A stretch of DNA of 64,000 bases, taken from Leuctra nigra (lineage: Eukaryota > Arthropoda > Insecta > Plecoptera > Leuctridae). The stretch lies in the NCBI GenBank assembly GCA_934045905.1, contig OW203762.1, positions 49,873,411-49,937,410 of the forward strand, given 5' to 3'. The number at the start of each line of letters is the position of its first letter. The stretch's first letter is position 1. The translations under genes were made by a program, and so were the position numbers. The notes beneath the pieces were generated by a model. That model was given only the letters and a program-made list of their open reading frames with translations. It made no database searches and was not told the origin of the DNA. Positions 35,821-50,356 of the stretch are shown here, piece by piece.

Positions 35821-36390
35821 GTGGATTTGTATGAATACATACCCTTTTGTCTTCTACCAGGAATCAATAGACAAATTGCATAACATTGCATAATATATTA
35901 CAATACTAGTTTACAGACAGCTGAAGCAAATTATTTTCAATCAATTTCTAGATTTAAACAAATACATTATCTGAACGTACGTATCTATTGACAACACAAT
36001 GTGGCTTTTGATCCAGAGTGGAAGCGTCACAGTATTTACTCCACAACATTTTGATGATAGCTCAACAGCACCTGCACTTCAGTATAAAACTTTTTACACT
36101 TTTATGATAATATTTTTTGGGAGTTTTATTTAAACTATCAATCAGATAAATATTTTTGAACAAATTAAAGTCTTCTTCCAAGAAATAAGTTACACAATAT
36201 GTTCGGTGGAGACATTATAGCGTACAACTTTAATAATTCAACGTACACTGTCTTAAAACTAATTCAAAAGTAGTGTAATTTAAAACTTCTATAAGGAGAA
36301 TAACAAGTTCAACCCTGGATAAGTTCAGAATTCAAGACGCTACGCCATAACTTGCTCTGAGGTAAACACAAATCCAGTTCCATTATACTA

Positions 36391-36405
36391 CATACATACA
36401 TACAT
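36391..36405. repeat. (CATA)n microsatellite
   Basis: About four CATA units followed by CATG. Confidence 0.85.
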
Positions 36406-36768
36406 GCAGAATTAATACACGAAACTAATTATAATTGTGTTGATTTAGCCATTCGCTAATGAAACTATACAATACAACAGCAGCAGCAACCCTTATGTTG
36501 ACGCATCGAATGAATGCACGCTTGGTTTTGTTCGTTGTTTCAATGCACCAAGTAGAGCGGGGATTTTTAACAAAATGTTTGCTATCCGCTTCCGATTGTT
36601 TGGTGAAAAATGTGTTTGTTTCATCTACATGTGCCGTGATCCATACATTGATATGATATGAACCCTGATTGGCAGATACATGCAAACTTTTAATTGACTT
36701 CGAGTCAGCATTGCTACTGGCCATGGATAAAGCAGTGAACAATATTTACTTCCCCGCAGGCATAAGTT

Positions 36769-37067
36769 GGGGCCATGTTACCATTATTAGTTAAACTTCC
36801 GTTTAGTAAAACTCCACTTGGGAAATGTGGTGGATTACTATTATGTACTGCGGCATAGAGCTTTAAAAAAACTGCAGTCAATGTAGCCTCAGGTTAATTT
36901 AAGCTGAGGAAATAAGCTCCGGAATTAAATTGCATAGCTTAAAAAACTGCAGTCGATGTAGCCTCAGGTTAATTTAAGCTGAGGAAATAATAGTAAATAG
37001 TAATACACCATATTTCCAAGTGGAGTTTTACTAAACTGAAGATTAAACTAAGGGTAATACCGGCCCT
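36769..37067. mobile_element. MITE with GGGCC ends and internal 75-bp duplication
   Basis: The ends GGGCCATGTTACC and, reversed, GGGCCGGTATTACCC begin ~70-bp inverted arms that share GTTTAGTAAAACTCCACTTG. The right end is followed by TTA, and TTG precedes the left, so a decayed TTA duplication is plausible (PIF/Harbinger-like). Inside, a segment containing ACTGCAGTCRATGTAGCC and CCTCAG..CTGAGG is repeated with a 75-bp period (36864-36988). Confidence 0.8.
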
Positions 37068-37957
37068 TAAGTCTACATCTCTTGCAAAGGTTATAAAATC
37101 GAGTAGAAAACCCGGCGCCTCCATTAACATTTTAATTTTTAAACATTAATTTTCTTCATCAGTTATTTTATTACGTAAAATCTAAAATTTATGCAATTCA
37201 TGTTTCCATTGTGAGTTAACATTTTAATAGAATAGTAAACCCTAAAGAAGATTTAATACCGAACGTGATTTCGATTGCAGTTTAGATTATTTTCAACGAT
37301 TGCACTCACTGCACGCTTAAAATCCGAAATATACTGGGTTGTTTGCTTTACATATGACAGCATAATTGAATACTTACTTACCTTTCATTTTTTCTTGCTT
37401 TGTCTTTTTTTACAACTTTCTAACGCCGTTTATGGCAAGCGTTCTTGCCTTCGGTCGCATAATAAAAAACTTTCCTACCGACAATTGCAAATAACGTTTT
37501 ACGGTCACGAGAGTTTTCAATTTTTGGAAGAAAAATTAAAGCTGAGTTTGAACAAAATGCAGAAGGAAGGAAAGTGATAAGGAAAACGCGAAGGTGTTTG
37601 CGCAAATCCGTGCACTGCGCAACTCCCTGTGCGAGATAAGAGAAGCCGACATGCAGAATGTCAGAGGTTATATACACCTGCATAAACGTGGAATAGCGTG
37701 CGTCACTGGCGCTCAAAACTAAGTACTAAAAATATGACACAGCACTATTTGTGAATTTATTACCGATATAATCAGTGCTCGAAAAAAAATACTTTTTCTT
37801 CGCTCTAATATTCATAAATAATTGGGACATGGTTTATTTGAAACTTATTGAAGGTAGATTCAGGCATCTTACACTAGAAATTGTTGCCATAGCAACCCAT
37901 TGAAATGTATATGGGATAAAGAAATTTAATAGCTGTCATAATATGCATTCCTCATAT

Positions 37958-38096
37958 TTAGGGACAGTCTTACAATACTCTGCTAACGTTTAATCAGTTG
38001 ATTAGGACTGCATTGTCATGCCAAACACCAATGGCATTCCTAGAATGACTGTGTTAGTTCAATTGCTGATTTTACTGGTATTGTAATATGCAATTT
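37958..38096. mobile_element. Further copy of the 33-kb MITE family
   Basis: TTAGGGACAGTCTTACAATA and CTCTGCTAAC, the middle part with CCTAGAATGACTGTGTTA, and a mirrored TATTGTAAT end match the MITEs at 33.0-33.5 kb. Its right terminus has diverged. Confidence 0.65.
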
Positions 38097-38099
38097 AAC

Positions 38100-41000
38100 C
38101 AAACACATTTTCTATTAAACTTTTGATCTTAGAAACGTGATTTTTATCCTAATGAATTGCTGGAAACATATTCCCTCCCGTGTAAGTGTTACGTCACGAA
38201 GCCTCCTGTTGTTCGGAAGTGGATTGTGTGGTTGCCAGGAGGCTGTGCCTGACTGGACACGGCGATGAGACCAGGTGATCCAGGTGGCAGTGATCCGACA
38301 GTAATCTGCTCCATCCGATATCCACTGGCAGATATCTGCTCCGGTCTAACCGCGTGTTTTCCTCAACACGACAGATCAGAGAGGTATAAAAAGTTATGCA
38401 ATTCTCGAAATTGGTTTCTCGATCGATTCAATTCGATTCGCCTCAGTCATTTCGCTTCGTCCCGACATTTGCCGACATCTGTCTCGACTTCTCCGCCTTT
38501 CTTCTCAATGCCCTGACTCTCGAGCAATCAGCTGCGAGTGCTTGTGACCTTTTTTACTCGTGACCTTACCTCTTTCACCACTTTTCACTTTCATCAGGAG
38601 TTATCTGCCTTTTTACTTTATACCCTCCCAGCTTTTGTGCGCCACGCTTTTCTTTTGTCGCCTTTATTGTCGTGTTTAGAGGTAGATTCTGTCGAGCCAT
38701 CGAGGTTGGCTGATTCATCGCCAAAGACGAACGAATGATCAAAAAGCAGCGGGACTCAACGAAACCCATTACAATGACTTTAGTAGCGCTGGAGTCCACG
38801 TACCTTGGCTGCGATGTCATATTCTCGTGTGTCGATATTTTGGAAGTGGCCCGTCTAAGATTGATGCTCCCCGCTCTTGGCATGCGTTAGAGAGAGAGGG
38901 GAGAGGAGATAAAGCGTGCGATTTGATGGTAAAATAACAAAAACTCCGCGTTGAAAGCCATATAGACGCTGTTTGATGGTCTTATTTTCTCAGCCACTAT
39001 TATTTGTAGGTTATCCGATAATAATGCCAATAACATCACTGATGTATCTTCGAGGGTTAAACCAATTGCTTCCCCCGCCCAACCCCTCACAAACCACTCA
39101 GAGAATATCTGAAAAACGATCAGAGTTTCTTTGAGCCTCCTGGAGATTGAATGAAAGGTAATCACGCGACTTCATCTAATAACTGACCACCGGAAGTAGA
39201 CAAACGAGACGTGTGATTGGCTATTGGTGAAAGATGCAAACTCAGCGAAAATGTTCAACATACTTTTCCACTTGTCCATTTTGCTTCGCGGGGATGTGTA
39301 AGAGATTCTGTATGAACTCTACGGAAGCTAAAAGACAACGGCAAGATAAAAATGACAACATGAATAGGAGAATATCATTTTCCACTTTGAAAAATAGAGT
39401 GCATAATATCCAACAATTTTTTTTCACTGGTTAAACTAGCTTAGTGAAGCTAAAGGCAAATCTTTTCCTGTGATATTTCACAGTTGAGACGTGGCCCGTC
39501 TTTATCTCTCCCCCCACTCCCCCCTCCCCGCAAACTCTTTAAACCACTATGTCTTCCTCCCTCTTCACTCCCCCTCAATCTTTATTCCATCCTGCATCCT
39601 TTTTTCTCCTTTTCTCATCAATGTGCCCATTTTCTTGTTCCTTACCCAAGAGAGCTAATTTCGGTAGATTGAACATTCCCCCCCCCCCCCCCGCCCTCCG
39701 CCCTCCGACGACCACCTCATTGATGACGTCACTGAGGGACTCGTTCAGAACGACGCCGATCTCAGGTCATCTGTTGAGTTTTAAGAATAGAAGAAATCCT
39801 GAGTCCAATCAAGAGATTGTCAATGAGGTAACGGATTAAAACCCTAGAAAACCGCGATCTGTCGGCGCGACGCTCAATTCAACAGAAATGTATGGGAATC
39901 CTGCTGCAGAGTGAAATGACGCAACATGAAAGCCACCGGAGTTGAGAAATGAAACTAATTGTCAGGAAGTTATAAGAAAAGAAATTCAAATGAATGGCAG
40001 TCATTAAAATCTTATACATCAACGAGCCAAGAAGTTCGTCTTTTCTTCCGTCTCTCTTCAGACTCCCGCGCAATGTCAGCGGAAACCTCGATTCAATCTT
40101 CAGTTTTAATGCATGATTTACCTCGCCAAATTTACTTCGCCGCGCTGGATTTTGATTTATATCGCAAAAAATGTATTGGATTAATAATTGGAATTTTTCT
40201 TCATGCTCTCCTGGCTCAAGATAAATAGTGCTAATTCCAAGCTCGAGCGCCTGAATCCAGTCTCCAGATTGATGAAAGAATTTTCAATTTTCCGTTTCAG
40301 GGGAACAAAAGCATGTCATTAATATTTTCTAAAATGATATTCTTGTTAACGATTTTTAATAAAAAAAGGCCAACGGTTTTAATTAAAGGAATCTCCCCTA
40401 AAATACGCCTTGAAAAGTTGCGTTTCTAAAGAAAATATCTCGTTAGTACAAACTTTAATAAAAAAATCTGAAAATAAATTTAAGGACGAAAGGTCGCAAC
40501 GTGAAAGCAATGACTTTGTCACACGATGTATTGTCACGTGCTCATTGCAGGTCACGTGACCTCTCGATCATTCCGACCTCCAGGCAGGTATCGATAATGT
40601 CAACAGCTCGCTATCAGAGTAAATTTAGACAGCACTTTGGTTAATGACATCAAAGGAGACAAGCGAGGAGGAACGTCTCAGCTCAGGGAGACTTCAAAGA
40701 CTTAAACTTCCAGCCATCAGTCGTGTGGACGCGATGAAATATTGATTAGTAAGGCGTAAATGAAGGGCAATCTACACGAGGAAGCCACACCTAATTAACT
40801 ACTCGAATAGGCCATTAGATTGAATTGCATTATCTACTCGAGTTGATGGAAATGTAATTGAATAACGCAAATTGATTATCGTCTACGTCAATGTAGGCGT
40901 CGGTTTAACGTTGCGGCGTCTACCGGGCGTCGAGTCATTGATCTCATTGGAAATACATTTATGCAGAACGGAAGCGGAATATTTTGAGGACTTTTGCTCT

Positions 41001-44000
41001 TGTTACCGGAATAACACATATCCCAGTTATTAGTCTTCAAACTGTTTGCATGTCTTTAGAAAGTCAAAATCCATCTGAGTTTCTACATGTGTGCTGCTGA
41101 AACTTTCTGAAAAAGCAGCTATAATTGTTTCAACAAAGTAGCTTTGTTTGAGTTATAGATTGGGAAACAATAGAAGCGCTTTTGTATTCTGTTTCAGGGG
41201 CTTATAACCTCTGCATTATCTCTAAAAGCACGGATATACTGCACTACATCAGCCCACCCAAAGCAATCGCCATAATGAGTAGGGATTTACATCATATTGT
41301 CTCCTATTATCCGTTGAGCTTTGAAAAAGCAGAGAGCATTATCGACCTCATAATTCTCTGATATTGCTGATAATTATGTATCATGGCGGAGCTAGCGGAA
41401 ACGGGGAACTGATTCACTGATTCACTGATTCGCAGCTACACAATCAGGACGATTCACGTTGTTTTATAAATGCACGAACTCTAATGTTGCACTTGTATGA
41501 AGTCCAGAAGAACCAAGAAGGTTCCACATAATTAGTAGTATGTGGACTAATGACAGCTATACAAAGCAACAGTTGGTCATTGTCAATTACATCACAGGCT
41601 GAAACTGGAGGCCATTATGATAACTAATATGTCCAGTGGAGGTGCCAGTCTGTCTGCTTCTCGTTATTTGTGGCTCCACTTCCCGCTAAATATCTGTTAA
41701 AGTAGACCATGCAGTGTCAGGAGCGAGTGATTCACGGTAATGGCCGACAATAATGCCAAATTTAAAATCTCAAATAGCTTCATGGGTAATGCAAATTGTG
41801 CAAGTATATCCGCAAAAAGAATGTTTTCCGAAGCAATAAACCAGCAGAATGTTGGCAATTCATCGCGACAAATGATTTGCAACGGTTGGAAGCACACGAG
41901 CATGCGGTGCCGCGTAGCTGGCAATAAGCAGACAAGAATGCACACGATGAATTATACGCACTATAATATAATGTAGTATAACGCGTATTGATCGCAGAGA
42001 AAAGCGTCTGCGTCTGTTTCTACATCGCTCTCACTTATTTAGTGTACACTCGTGCGCAAAATCATTGCAAAATGTCGTATATATTTGTATAGAGTGTATA
42101 ATGTACGCCTCACCGACTCTGTGTAGAGTTGATTCAATAGAATGACGAAGCGTTTTAATCGCGAGCGAACAGATTTCATGCATGCTGAGTAGACGGCGCG
42201 GTCTTCAGCGTCCCTCGACACTCGCATGAGTTTATTTATTTCGCCAGCTCGAGTCATGTATTCCATATTAATACGACACGAGTTCCTTGCAAGACGCGAG
42301 CGACTTGGTAAAAACTGCGAGAATCAAATGCGAACTTTTGCTCTGTGCCTGAAGGGATTGGTTCAGCGTCTCACCTCACTGCCATCTTCCAACTCATTCA
42401 GTGTGAATTACCGAATCGCAATCCATCCACATCATCGCGAGACAACATATCCCACCTGCTTCAAGTAAGTCACGTGCTGGAGTGTACACTTGCTCGTGCA
42501 ACTTAATAAGCCCCTTGTTTGCGCGAGGGGTGTGTGGGAGGGGGGATGGACGTGTATCGGGGGTCGAGTTCCAACCCCTCATCTGACAACAACACCTCGT
42601 CGTGTGAAAGAGAGTAAGAACAAACAACAGCATCGATCTTCTTCCAGGCGGTCATCTCGACTCGCAGAATCCATTAGAGCGTGGAAAACTTGATATGGCC
42701 GGAGCTAAATGTGGTTGGAAAACGTGAGACTGACATCTCTACGCCTCCGCCGACGCCATGACTTGACGCCATGAATAAAATATGCCGAATTATAGGGAAG
42801 ACCATGCAGAAGAAAAATAAACAAATTCGCTGCCTCCGCCTTCATAGATGAGTATTATCGTGTTACAGACGCCAAGGCAGTTATTGATTCCAATCATTCA
42901 TCTTCGCTTTTCCCGGAGGACGCGACGAACTTTAAGTTGCTGATGCGCATTCAGAGTTAGAAATAAATTCTTCTGACATTATTTTCATATTTCATGATAT
43001 TTTTCTTCATTTTCCAAGACAGTTGAGTGTGAAGAGGAATTGCGTGTTGGTCGTTAGCCGTCATTAAGTAATCATCAACCGCTGAGGCGCGACTTTCAAA
43101 GCACGAGACTTTTGTCGTGGAATAAAACCCCAGTCACGTGATTCATCTTTGACAGAGAAGGACATCATTATAAAGAACACTACGTGTCAAATTTCATTTT
43201 TCAACTGTCTAAAAGTTGGTCGAACAATTTGTGGCGTTGTGGTCCGGTCCGAGAGACGTCTGTTTGAGAAACGACGCTGGCCGATGTCGGCGTCGCTGGC
43301 CCCCAACAGTTTCTATGGTGATGAAGTGCCGTTGGCGGGTAAGAGAGGAGGGGGGAGAGCAAGAGAAGAAAGTCATCAATCAGCGAAGAGTCGGTCTCTC
43401 TTTTTACCACACGTCTCATATACGTGGGGAAAATCTTGCGAGTTGCCACGAATTTTTATTATACTTTTATGTTGGTCCCAGTCGCTCGTAGGTTTCGTCG
43501 AATCACTTCCTCCGCTTTGAATCAGAATGAACATGTTACTTACTTTCAGATCTACTCCACGCCGGTTTCCTCCTGCGAGTTTCCTTAGTAACGGGCAGAA
43601 AAATCTCAGCGTTCAGAGACAGTTTATTTACTCGCAACGAAAAGATCGAAATTCAATATTTCTATATGATCAATAAGTTAGCGTTAAGAAAATGTTCTGT
43701 TGTAAAAGAAAACTGGTTGGATCAGGTTCTGTTTGCAGCATGAAAATAGTAAAATCAATGTAAGAAAATCTTGATAGCAGCTATCATGTTTTGAAGAAAA
43801 CAACTTCATTCTTCGAAGAGCCTTATCTCCCCCCCCCCCCTCCCCACCCAAGGCAGGGATCGCGCAATGTCCATCAGAATTCACAAGCTCACACAACGCA
43901 AAGATAAAATGATGGATTGCGTTCACTTTAAGACCATTCATCAAATGGTCAACCAAGATCAAGAAAACGACAAAATCCACAAATAAAAGCAGCTCAAATT

Positions 44001-46610
44001 TTCCACTCCAATAAATAATTTTCTCTTTTCACTTTGTGGCAAGTTCTCTTTTATCGCTTTTCGTGTATAATTTCGTTTTCCTCCCCCTCCTTCCATCCCT
44101 AGCCCGAAGCGGCATGACGCCAAAAGACATCTAAACGTTTCTCGAAGATTTCCACCGCCTCTGTTAGTTTCTGAACGCGCCCGCTCAGCATTCGGTCGGC
44201 GGCGCGTTACTTCCGGTTCAGAAAGAACAAAATCAAACAGAGACGCCAAACTTGATGGTCAAATATAAATGTATCTACGGAGCGTGTTTTATTACGCCTA
44301 GATTCTTGTGTAAAGTCATCGGGGCGAGACTGAAAGGGTCAGTTGACTTTATGCTTAGGGTTAAAGGTAATATCTTCATCTTTATCCGGCTTTCCATCAA
44401 GGAGTTTTATGTAAACCTAAAACTGCTGCTTTCATGCTTTTTTGAGAGGATTCTAAAAATACTTATCAAAATTTATAGGTTATCCAAAACGCAAAAAAGA
44501 CCGACCAAATTTAAGAATTAATTTGTATATATATATCACCAATATTTTGTTACTATCGCGCATTAGATTTATACAATGTTTTCGAGTACGAAACTTACAT
44601 ACCGACGTTAATATTGCTATTCATAGCTTGCACGAACTTCTTTTGTTTCATATCAGCAATGCTAAATTATTGAATTGTCCACCCATTACGTTGGCACGTT
44701 GACGGGTCAGATTTATAACTTTATTGAGGCAAACCGATGTATTTTTGTAATGTGAGTGATTTCTCTTCGTACTAAAGTAATCTCCGGAGCCTATACAATT
44801 TCCCAGGTACTCATTAACTATAAAATATCATCAAAAAAGCAGAGAACCACAGCTATCCTGCGTGCCATTAAGATGGCGACGGCAACAATGAGATGACATC
44901 ACATGCAACCTATGGATAAGTAATCACCATTGGTACAATAGGAGCCAAATTGTATTGGTATTTTCTTTACTAAAAATATCGCAAAACAAAGTAAAAACAG
45001 TTTAGAAATCAATGTAGTGAGAGCGTATGAAATCAGCCATGTGGTATTTCCATTGATCTCTCTAGCATAGCATTTTATTCGGCTGGGCGCTATTTCTATC
45101 GGATTCCCATGGAGAAGGTTTAGTTCCAGGAGTTTCTGTTTGAGCTTCTGGTATCGAGTTTCCTGCTGGGGAAGATGAAAGTTTCTCGGGGACCGTGGAG
45201 TAAGTTATGTCGTACATTAGGTAGAAAGTGAGTCATCCCACCACGTCGCAATGCTCAAAGCAACCCTATTAGGAGGTAACATTATTCACATTCATCAAAA
45301 GCTTTCCTTCCACTGACGACTGAACGCACGCTTCACGCTCAAGTCCTGACAAGTGTTCTTACGACTACGATTAGCCGTGTTCAGAGAAACATTTTTCTTC
45401 AAACACTTCAGTACCTGATTCACAACATTCTTGTATTATTTAGTTGGCAGTCAAGTAAAGTAATTTCGACGGATGTATGATGCAATTCGCAGTGAAATTC
45501 TGTTTACTTTCCTAGACTACCCAATTTACATAAAGTTTGTTAATAATAAGAGCTGTACTGAAGAGGTCTTTGCCTGAAGTTACTACAGAGCTAAAAGAAT
45601 AATTGAAACTTATTTTCTTGTCCTCTATTTTCCTCAGAACATGCGAATAGTTTGGAAAGTGCAGAATTGGAATAGATATCAACACACAAAAGTCTGGAAA
45701 CTTTTCTCATTACAATAATCAAATTTAACCTTAGTTGTGTGCTAAAATGTTAAGAGTAGAGTTTAGAAAGCAGTCAGCTTGGATCAGAACTTTGAAAGTT
45801 TTATTTTTATCGCGGCAGGTCAGTTGCAAGTTTCATAACGCTGCTTTGGAAGTGGATTAGAACTTTTCTTATTAGCAGGATCAGCTCGGATCGGGAAACT
45901 TGTTCAATTAGATTATCTATTTGAAGCATGCATCAATGTGGCGCTGGCTGGCGGTCAGCAGGTGAACTTGCAAGTAATGTGATTATTTACCTTCTGAGCG
46001 GGTTCCCCGCCCCGAGCTATGCGAGCTCCGGAGCCCATCACTGTAAATAAGCAACAAGCAACGGAGCACTCGGCTCCCAGTTCTTTGGCTGTTTTATTAT
46101 ACATTACGTTTGCCTTCTCAGGGCTCCTCGGGCGATGCCAGCTTCACCGCACTCGACTTTTAACCGGACTTTTGGACCAATAACAACTCCGTTTGCCACG
46201 TTCAAGATTTCAGATACAATATTTAATATTTTCTTTAAGGTTTTTATGAAATTGACAATTCTATTATAGACCGAATGACGAAACTTTATTCAGAAAAAAA
46301 TAATATCTATAACACGAGAGACCAGGGAATGGATTTCAATATTAAAACCAACAGTGTGAAGATATCGCCGAGCTCTAAGTGTGTGATTTTGTGTGTTATG
46401 AAACCTAGCGGCATAAAATTCCGCTTTTACCCAGTCCCTTTATCTCGTGGTATGGACGTTAAAAAAGTTTATTATAAAAATTTTACTTGGTGGCAGCGGT
46501 AGGTAGGATGATAAAAACATGTTCTGTTGGTCCTCAATCATATCAACTGTAAATATAATATTATAAAAGTATAACAAAATAATAGATATTTGATTTTAAT
46601 GTATATATCT
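38100..46610. other. Non-coding stretch, no gene recognised
   Basis: Many short ORFs but none with domain, splice pair or one-strand coding signal. Pyrimidine-rich DNA at 39490-39700 includes a C tract at about 39678-39692; another C tract is at 43829-43840. A CACTGATT-type triple repeat lies near 41411-41435. If the exons at 35311 and 62430 belong together, all of this is intron. Confidence 0.55.
46488..46503 (+). repeat. LTR primer-binding-site-like word 1
   Basis: TGGTGGCAGCGGTAGG resembles the TGG-initial primer-binding sites that follow 5' LTRs. No retroelement ORF follows, so it would be a relic. Confidence 0.3.
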
Positions 46611-46612
46611 GT

Positions 46613-46836
46613 ACCTCAGAGGTAGAAGGGCGGAAGTAGATTTCAATTATACTTGGGGCAAACAGCCTGTGCCAATTCTGCCTTCATCCCAACATATTTG
46701 TAATGGTGGAATGAGTCACTTTAATAATACTTTAATTATTTGTCGACATCAGTCAAATGGCATTGATAAACTTGATTCATTACAATAGTGTACATTATAG
46801 TGAGACAATTGAATTCCGCCTTTCTATCTCTGAGGT
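46613..46836. mobile_element. MITE with 23-bp terminal inverted repeats
   Basis: ACCTCAGAGGTAGAAGGG plus CGGAA at 46613-46635 is mirrored at 46814-46836 with two mismatches. The element is 224 bp and AT-rich, with no ORF. It is flanked by GT on the left and TAA on the right, so a TA duplication cannot be confirmed. Confidence 0.82.
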
Positions 46837-46839
46837 TAA

Positions 46840-49800
46840 TATATAGATTAGACAGAAGCTACAATCGTGGCAGGACGTAAACTAATAGCTATTTAATATT
46901 AATTTCTGTATACAAATTTACCTTTTCATTGTTTATTTACAATAGATTTCACATGGTGTCAGCGGTAGGATTTTTATATTATTTTATTATTTACTTCAAA
47001 GGTAAGTTAATTTACAATGTCATTCTATTATAACCCTCTTTTCCGACTTCCGTCACAATCCGATTTGAATGAGTAAACTGTGCCTAAGACTTGGAGGAAT
47101 GTTGTCACGACCAATGCGGACGGCTAGAAACCGAGTGAAGCGTCATAAGAGTGTGATTGCAACGATCGCTCCTCTCTGTTCCGGGTGATGAGCCAGCCAA
47201 TGACGTGACGACGTGGACTGAGATTGGTATGCTAGTAGCATTGTCCGCCACCGAGAGCGGTCAAGTCGGATTCGATTCCCTCCTATCGATGACAGTTCTT
47301 GAGCTCACGTGATCCGACTACGAGATGACGCCGATTTTACGATGACTCCAACTCAATTGGCGGTCTCTGGATGACGTACTTTATCACACTCTTGGCCAAT
47401 GAAAGATGACTGCCAAGTGTTGCCGCCCGCACTAAAGTCTGATATCATACATCAATACCGCACACCACGGTTATTGGGGCCGACATGTGTTATTCCAGAA
47501 ATACGACCCAACATAAAGTACAAGACCTGTTTTCATGGTTCACATGTTTCGGCACAATGTCCGCAGGCAATATAAAAGTAAACAAAAAAGCAATTGGGAG
47601 CAACGTAATTTTCTACATTTTAGGTTTTGCGTAAAAAACACGAAACGAAAGAGCCAATTTTCCAGTATGGACTTTGCAAAAAATGTTACGTTAACGCTTA
47701 TTATAACGCCCGAACACATTCGTTGGTGATGAAAACAACTACTATGAAGTTGGGCGGCAATTAAATGCTGCACAATGAGGTTGTTCTCACCACATTGTTA
47801 TTGTAAATTCTGTCTGCGAATATCCACCAAGGCTCAGGTGTACGTTGCACATGAATAATGAATTCATCCTAACCTGCATTGTTCACTTCTGTATCGCCAA
47901 GCCGTGAAAAACAACACGTAAAATTGTCAACTTTTCCGGTGTAAATGTTCCCTCTGAGGGTTGTTTACAACATCGGTTCTCATGTACAAACCGCTAAGTT
48001 AATTGTAGCTGCGGCTTGGCTTGGAAATGTGTGTTGGAATAATCTGGTCAAGGGCTGGAAGTTCCGCCTGCATTTCAAGTAGTTCGGCCACTTCACTTAC
48101 TTCAACACTAAGCATTACTCTTTCATGCAACTGCGGGGCGAAGATGAAATATTGTTTTATTCTGTCTGCTTCTGTAGTTTGCATAGCCACATTTTCCCAG
48201 GGAATACGTCATCTGCATAACATGTCTGAATTCTACATTTTAATAAAATGGTGAGCTGTTTTAGAACACGAATGAAGTCTCTATAGCGAAACCGATATAT
48301 TCACCTATGCGAAGAATGTGTATAAACAGTGAACTATTTCGCATGTTGGACAAATACCTGCCTGAAATATGTTATTTTACTCAAGGATTCTTCTAGAACG
48401 CGCTGTAGATATACGTCACATTCTTCACATTTCTCCTGCCGCAAAATTGTTTGTTTTTAAAATGTGTTATTTGCCGCTATGTTCGGGGCACATTGTAAAA
48501 CACCGGGATGAAAACAGAAGAGAAAGTTCAGAGATCCTCGCAATATGTCAAAGCTCAGGGTAATATGAATAATCGTATTCATAACTTTAATTAAAATCGC
48601 TCATGTTGTGTGAATGGCGTCCACCCGTGAATAGATTTAATCAATTTCCGATCACAAATCTAGACTAATCCCATTGATTGCAATCATGAATACCATCATA
48701 AATCGCTTGGTCTGCATATCGCATTAATTCCCATTGAATCCATTCATTCACCTCCTAATTGTGCCATCTGAATCCCGCTTTGATCTTGTAGGTGAGGCAA
48801 TGCGTCAGCCGGACTCGGCCGGTATTTACTCAGCAATGCAGAGAATGTGACGTAATCAGAGGTTACGCTGCAAGCAACGTCGGCCTACACTACTAATGCA
48901 TATTTATTCCTGGTGTTGTGAGGGGGAGGCTGGTAATTGTCCGCCTGTAAGCGGCGAGCGCGAGCAATGGGTCTAATTATTTGCACCTCGGAACTTGTGC
49001 TCTCTATAACTTGATTATTGCGAGGGCTGTTGTTGGCCAGTGAGATATGAAGAAGTGGCGCTGACCGCCCAAGCCGCAAGCGAGGCCGGGTTCGATCCCC
49101 AGTGTTCAAGCCGCAATGAGGCCGGATGCAAATGCAATTTTAAACTTACAATTGTTTCGGTTCAACTTTAACTTTTGAAATAAACACTGTAATAAACGGT
49201 GCACCCCTAAAGTATTATTAATTCACATCGCCAGATGCCAGAATACAGTCTAACACTAAGTATTACATTGTGAGAGACTAACCTATCTTTTGCTTGAAGT
49301 CTCGTGAAAACAGTTTTCTTTCTCATAGTTCCACTAATTAATAAAATAGTATTATTTCCTTACTTGGAGAATGAAAAATGTTCTACTTACATTTTCCTAT
49401 AGAAAGTCTGCAATATGAATTATATCTTGACTGCTAAAACCTAAATATAATGTTACGAGACACTGTTTCCCTATCTGCAGAAGGATCATTTTAAAATTGC
49501 TTTTTCCAGTTTATTGGCAATAGACCAGTGTAAGTATGATACATAATAAAGCTGTTACGTTGGCTTTCAACAGTTAACGACAAGATTAGTTTCATAAAAT
49601 AATCCAGGGATAAAATATCTAACATACTAAATTCTTATGAATTAGTAGGTATGTGTAAGACTTCTGGTCTTATGTTACTGGAGCTATGCTGGGGAATGTG
49701 TATAAGGAAGTTATGGCTCTCAAGTAAAGTAATGGTTCAAGTATTGGAAAGAAAACCGCACTACGAACGCCACCTCGTAAGGGTTCGAACAATCTATAAA

Positions 49801-50356
49801 TAGTTGTAATTTCTATATAACGGTGTTGCTGGAGGTATTGTAAATGCACAGAATGTTATATAATCTATCAACAACTCAATAGATACATTCCTGGCACGTA
49901 TAGACGAAGCTGACGTAACAGACATTATTGCTATTTCTACGGACCTCCTCATTATCTACAAAAACGTTCTGAATTCAATGCCAATAAAAACAAGGTGTGA
50001 GTAAGTACTCCACAACAATGAAGACTGTCAGCTGACTTTATTTTCTATCGCAACAACAGAATATGGGCTGATTATTGCTCCCTCAAAAATGAAAATGAAC
50101 CCGTTCGGTAAAATTTACTATAGTTCACTTGTTTATTTATTTCAATATAACATTATAAAATTAAAATTGAGAAATTTTCAAAATGAAATAAAATAAAATG
50201 CATTTTTACCTAATAATTCATGGACAGAAGGAAAACTCTCGGTAAAAAGTAGTAAGTGATTCAAAAACTCATTTACGGAATCGAAGGGAATAAGAACACA
50301 TTTCAATTAAAGAAACATTACTAATGTTTGCTTGAAAAGTTAATCGTTGGTTATTC
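46840..50356. other. Non-coding stretch, no gene recognised
   Basis: It holds a second primer-binding-site-like word (TGGTGTCAGCGGTAGGA, 46954-46970) and a tRNA-like B box at about 49088. The short ORFs present are not supported. Confidence 0.55.
49050..49110 (+). repeat. Decayed tRNA-like / SINE-head sequence
   Basis: GCCGGGTTCGATCCCCAG is an excellent B box. About 35 bases upstream AAGTGGCGCTGACCG could be a worn A box. No complete tRNA fold is seen. Confidence 0.35.

Noticed and set aside
39484..39839. Proline/serine-rich ORFs
   Set aside because: They read a pyrimidine-rich low-complexity tract including a run of about 15 C.
42401..42463. Possible 63-bp exon between CTCATTCAG and a GTAAGT donor
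   Set aside because: Splice-like ends exist, but neither open frame gives a phase that links to the 62430 exon, and composition is not coding-like.
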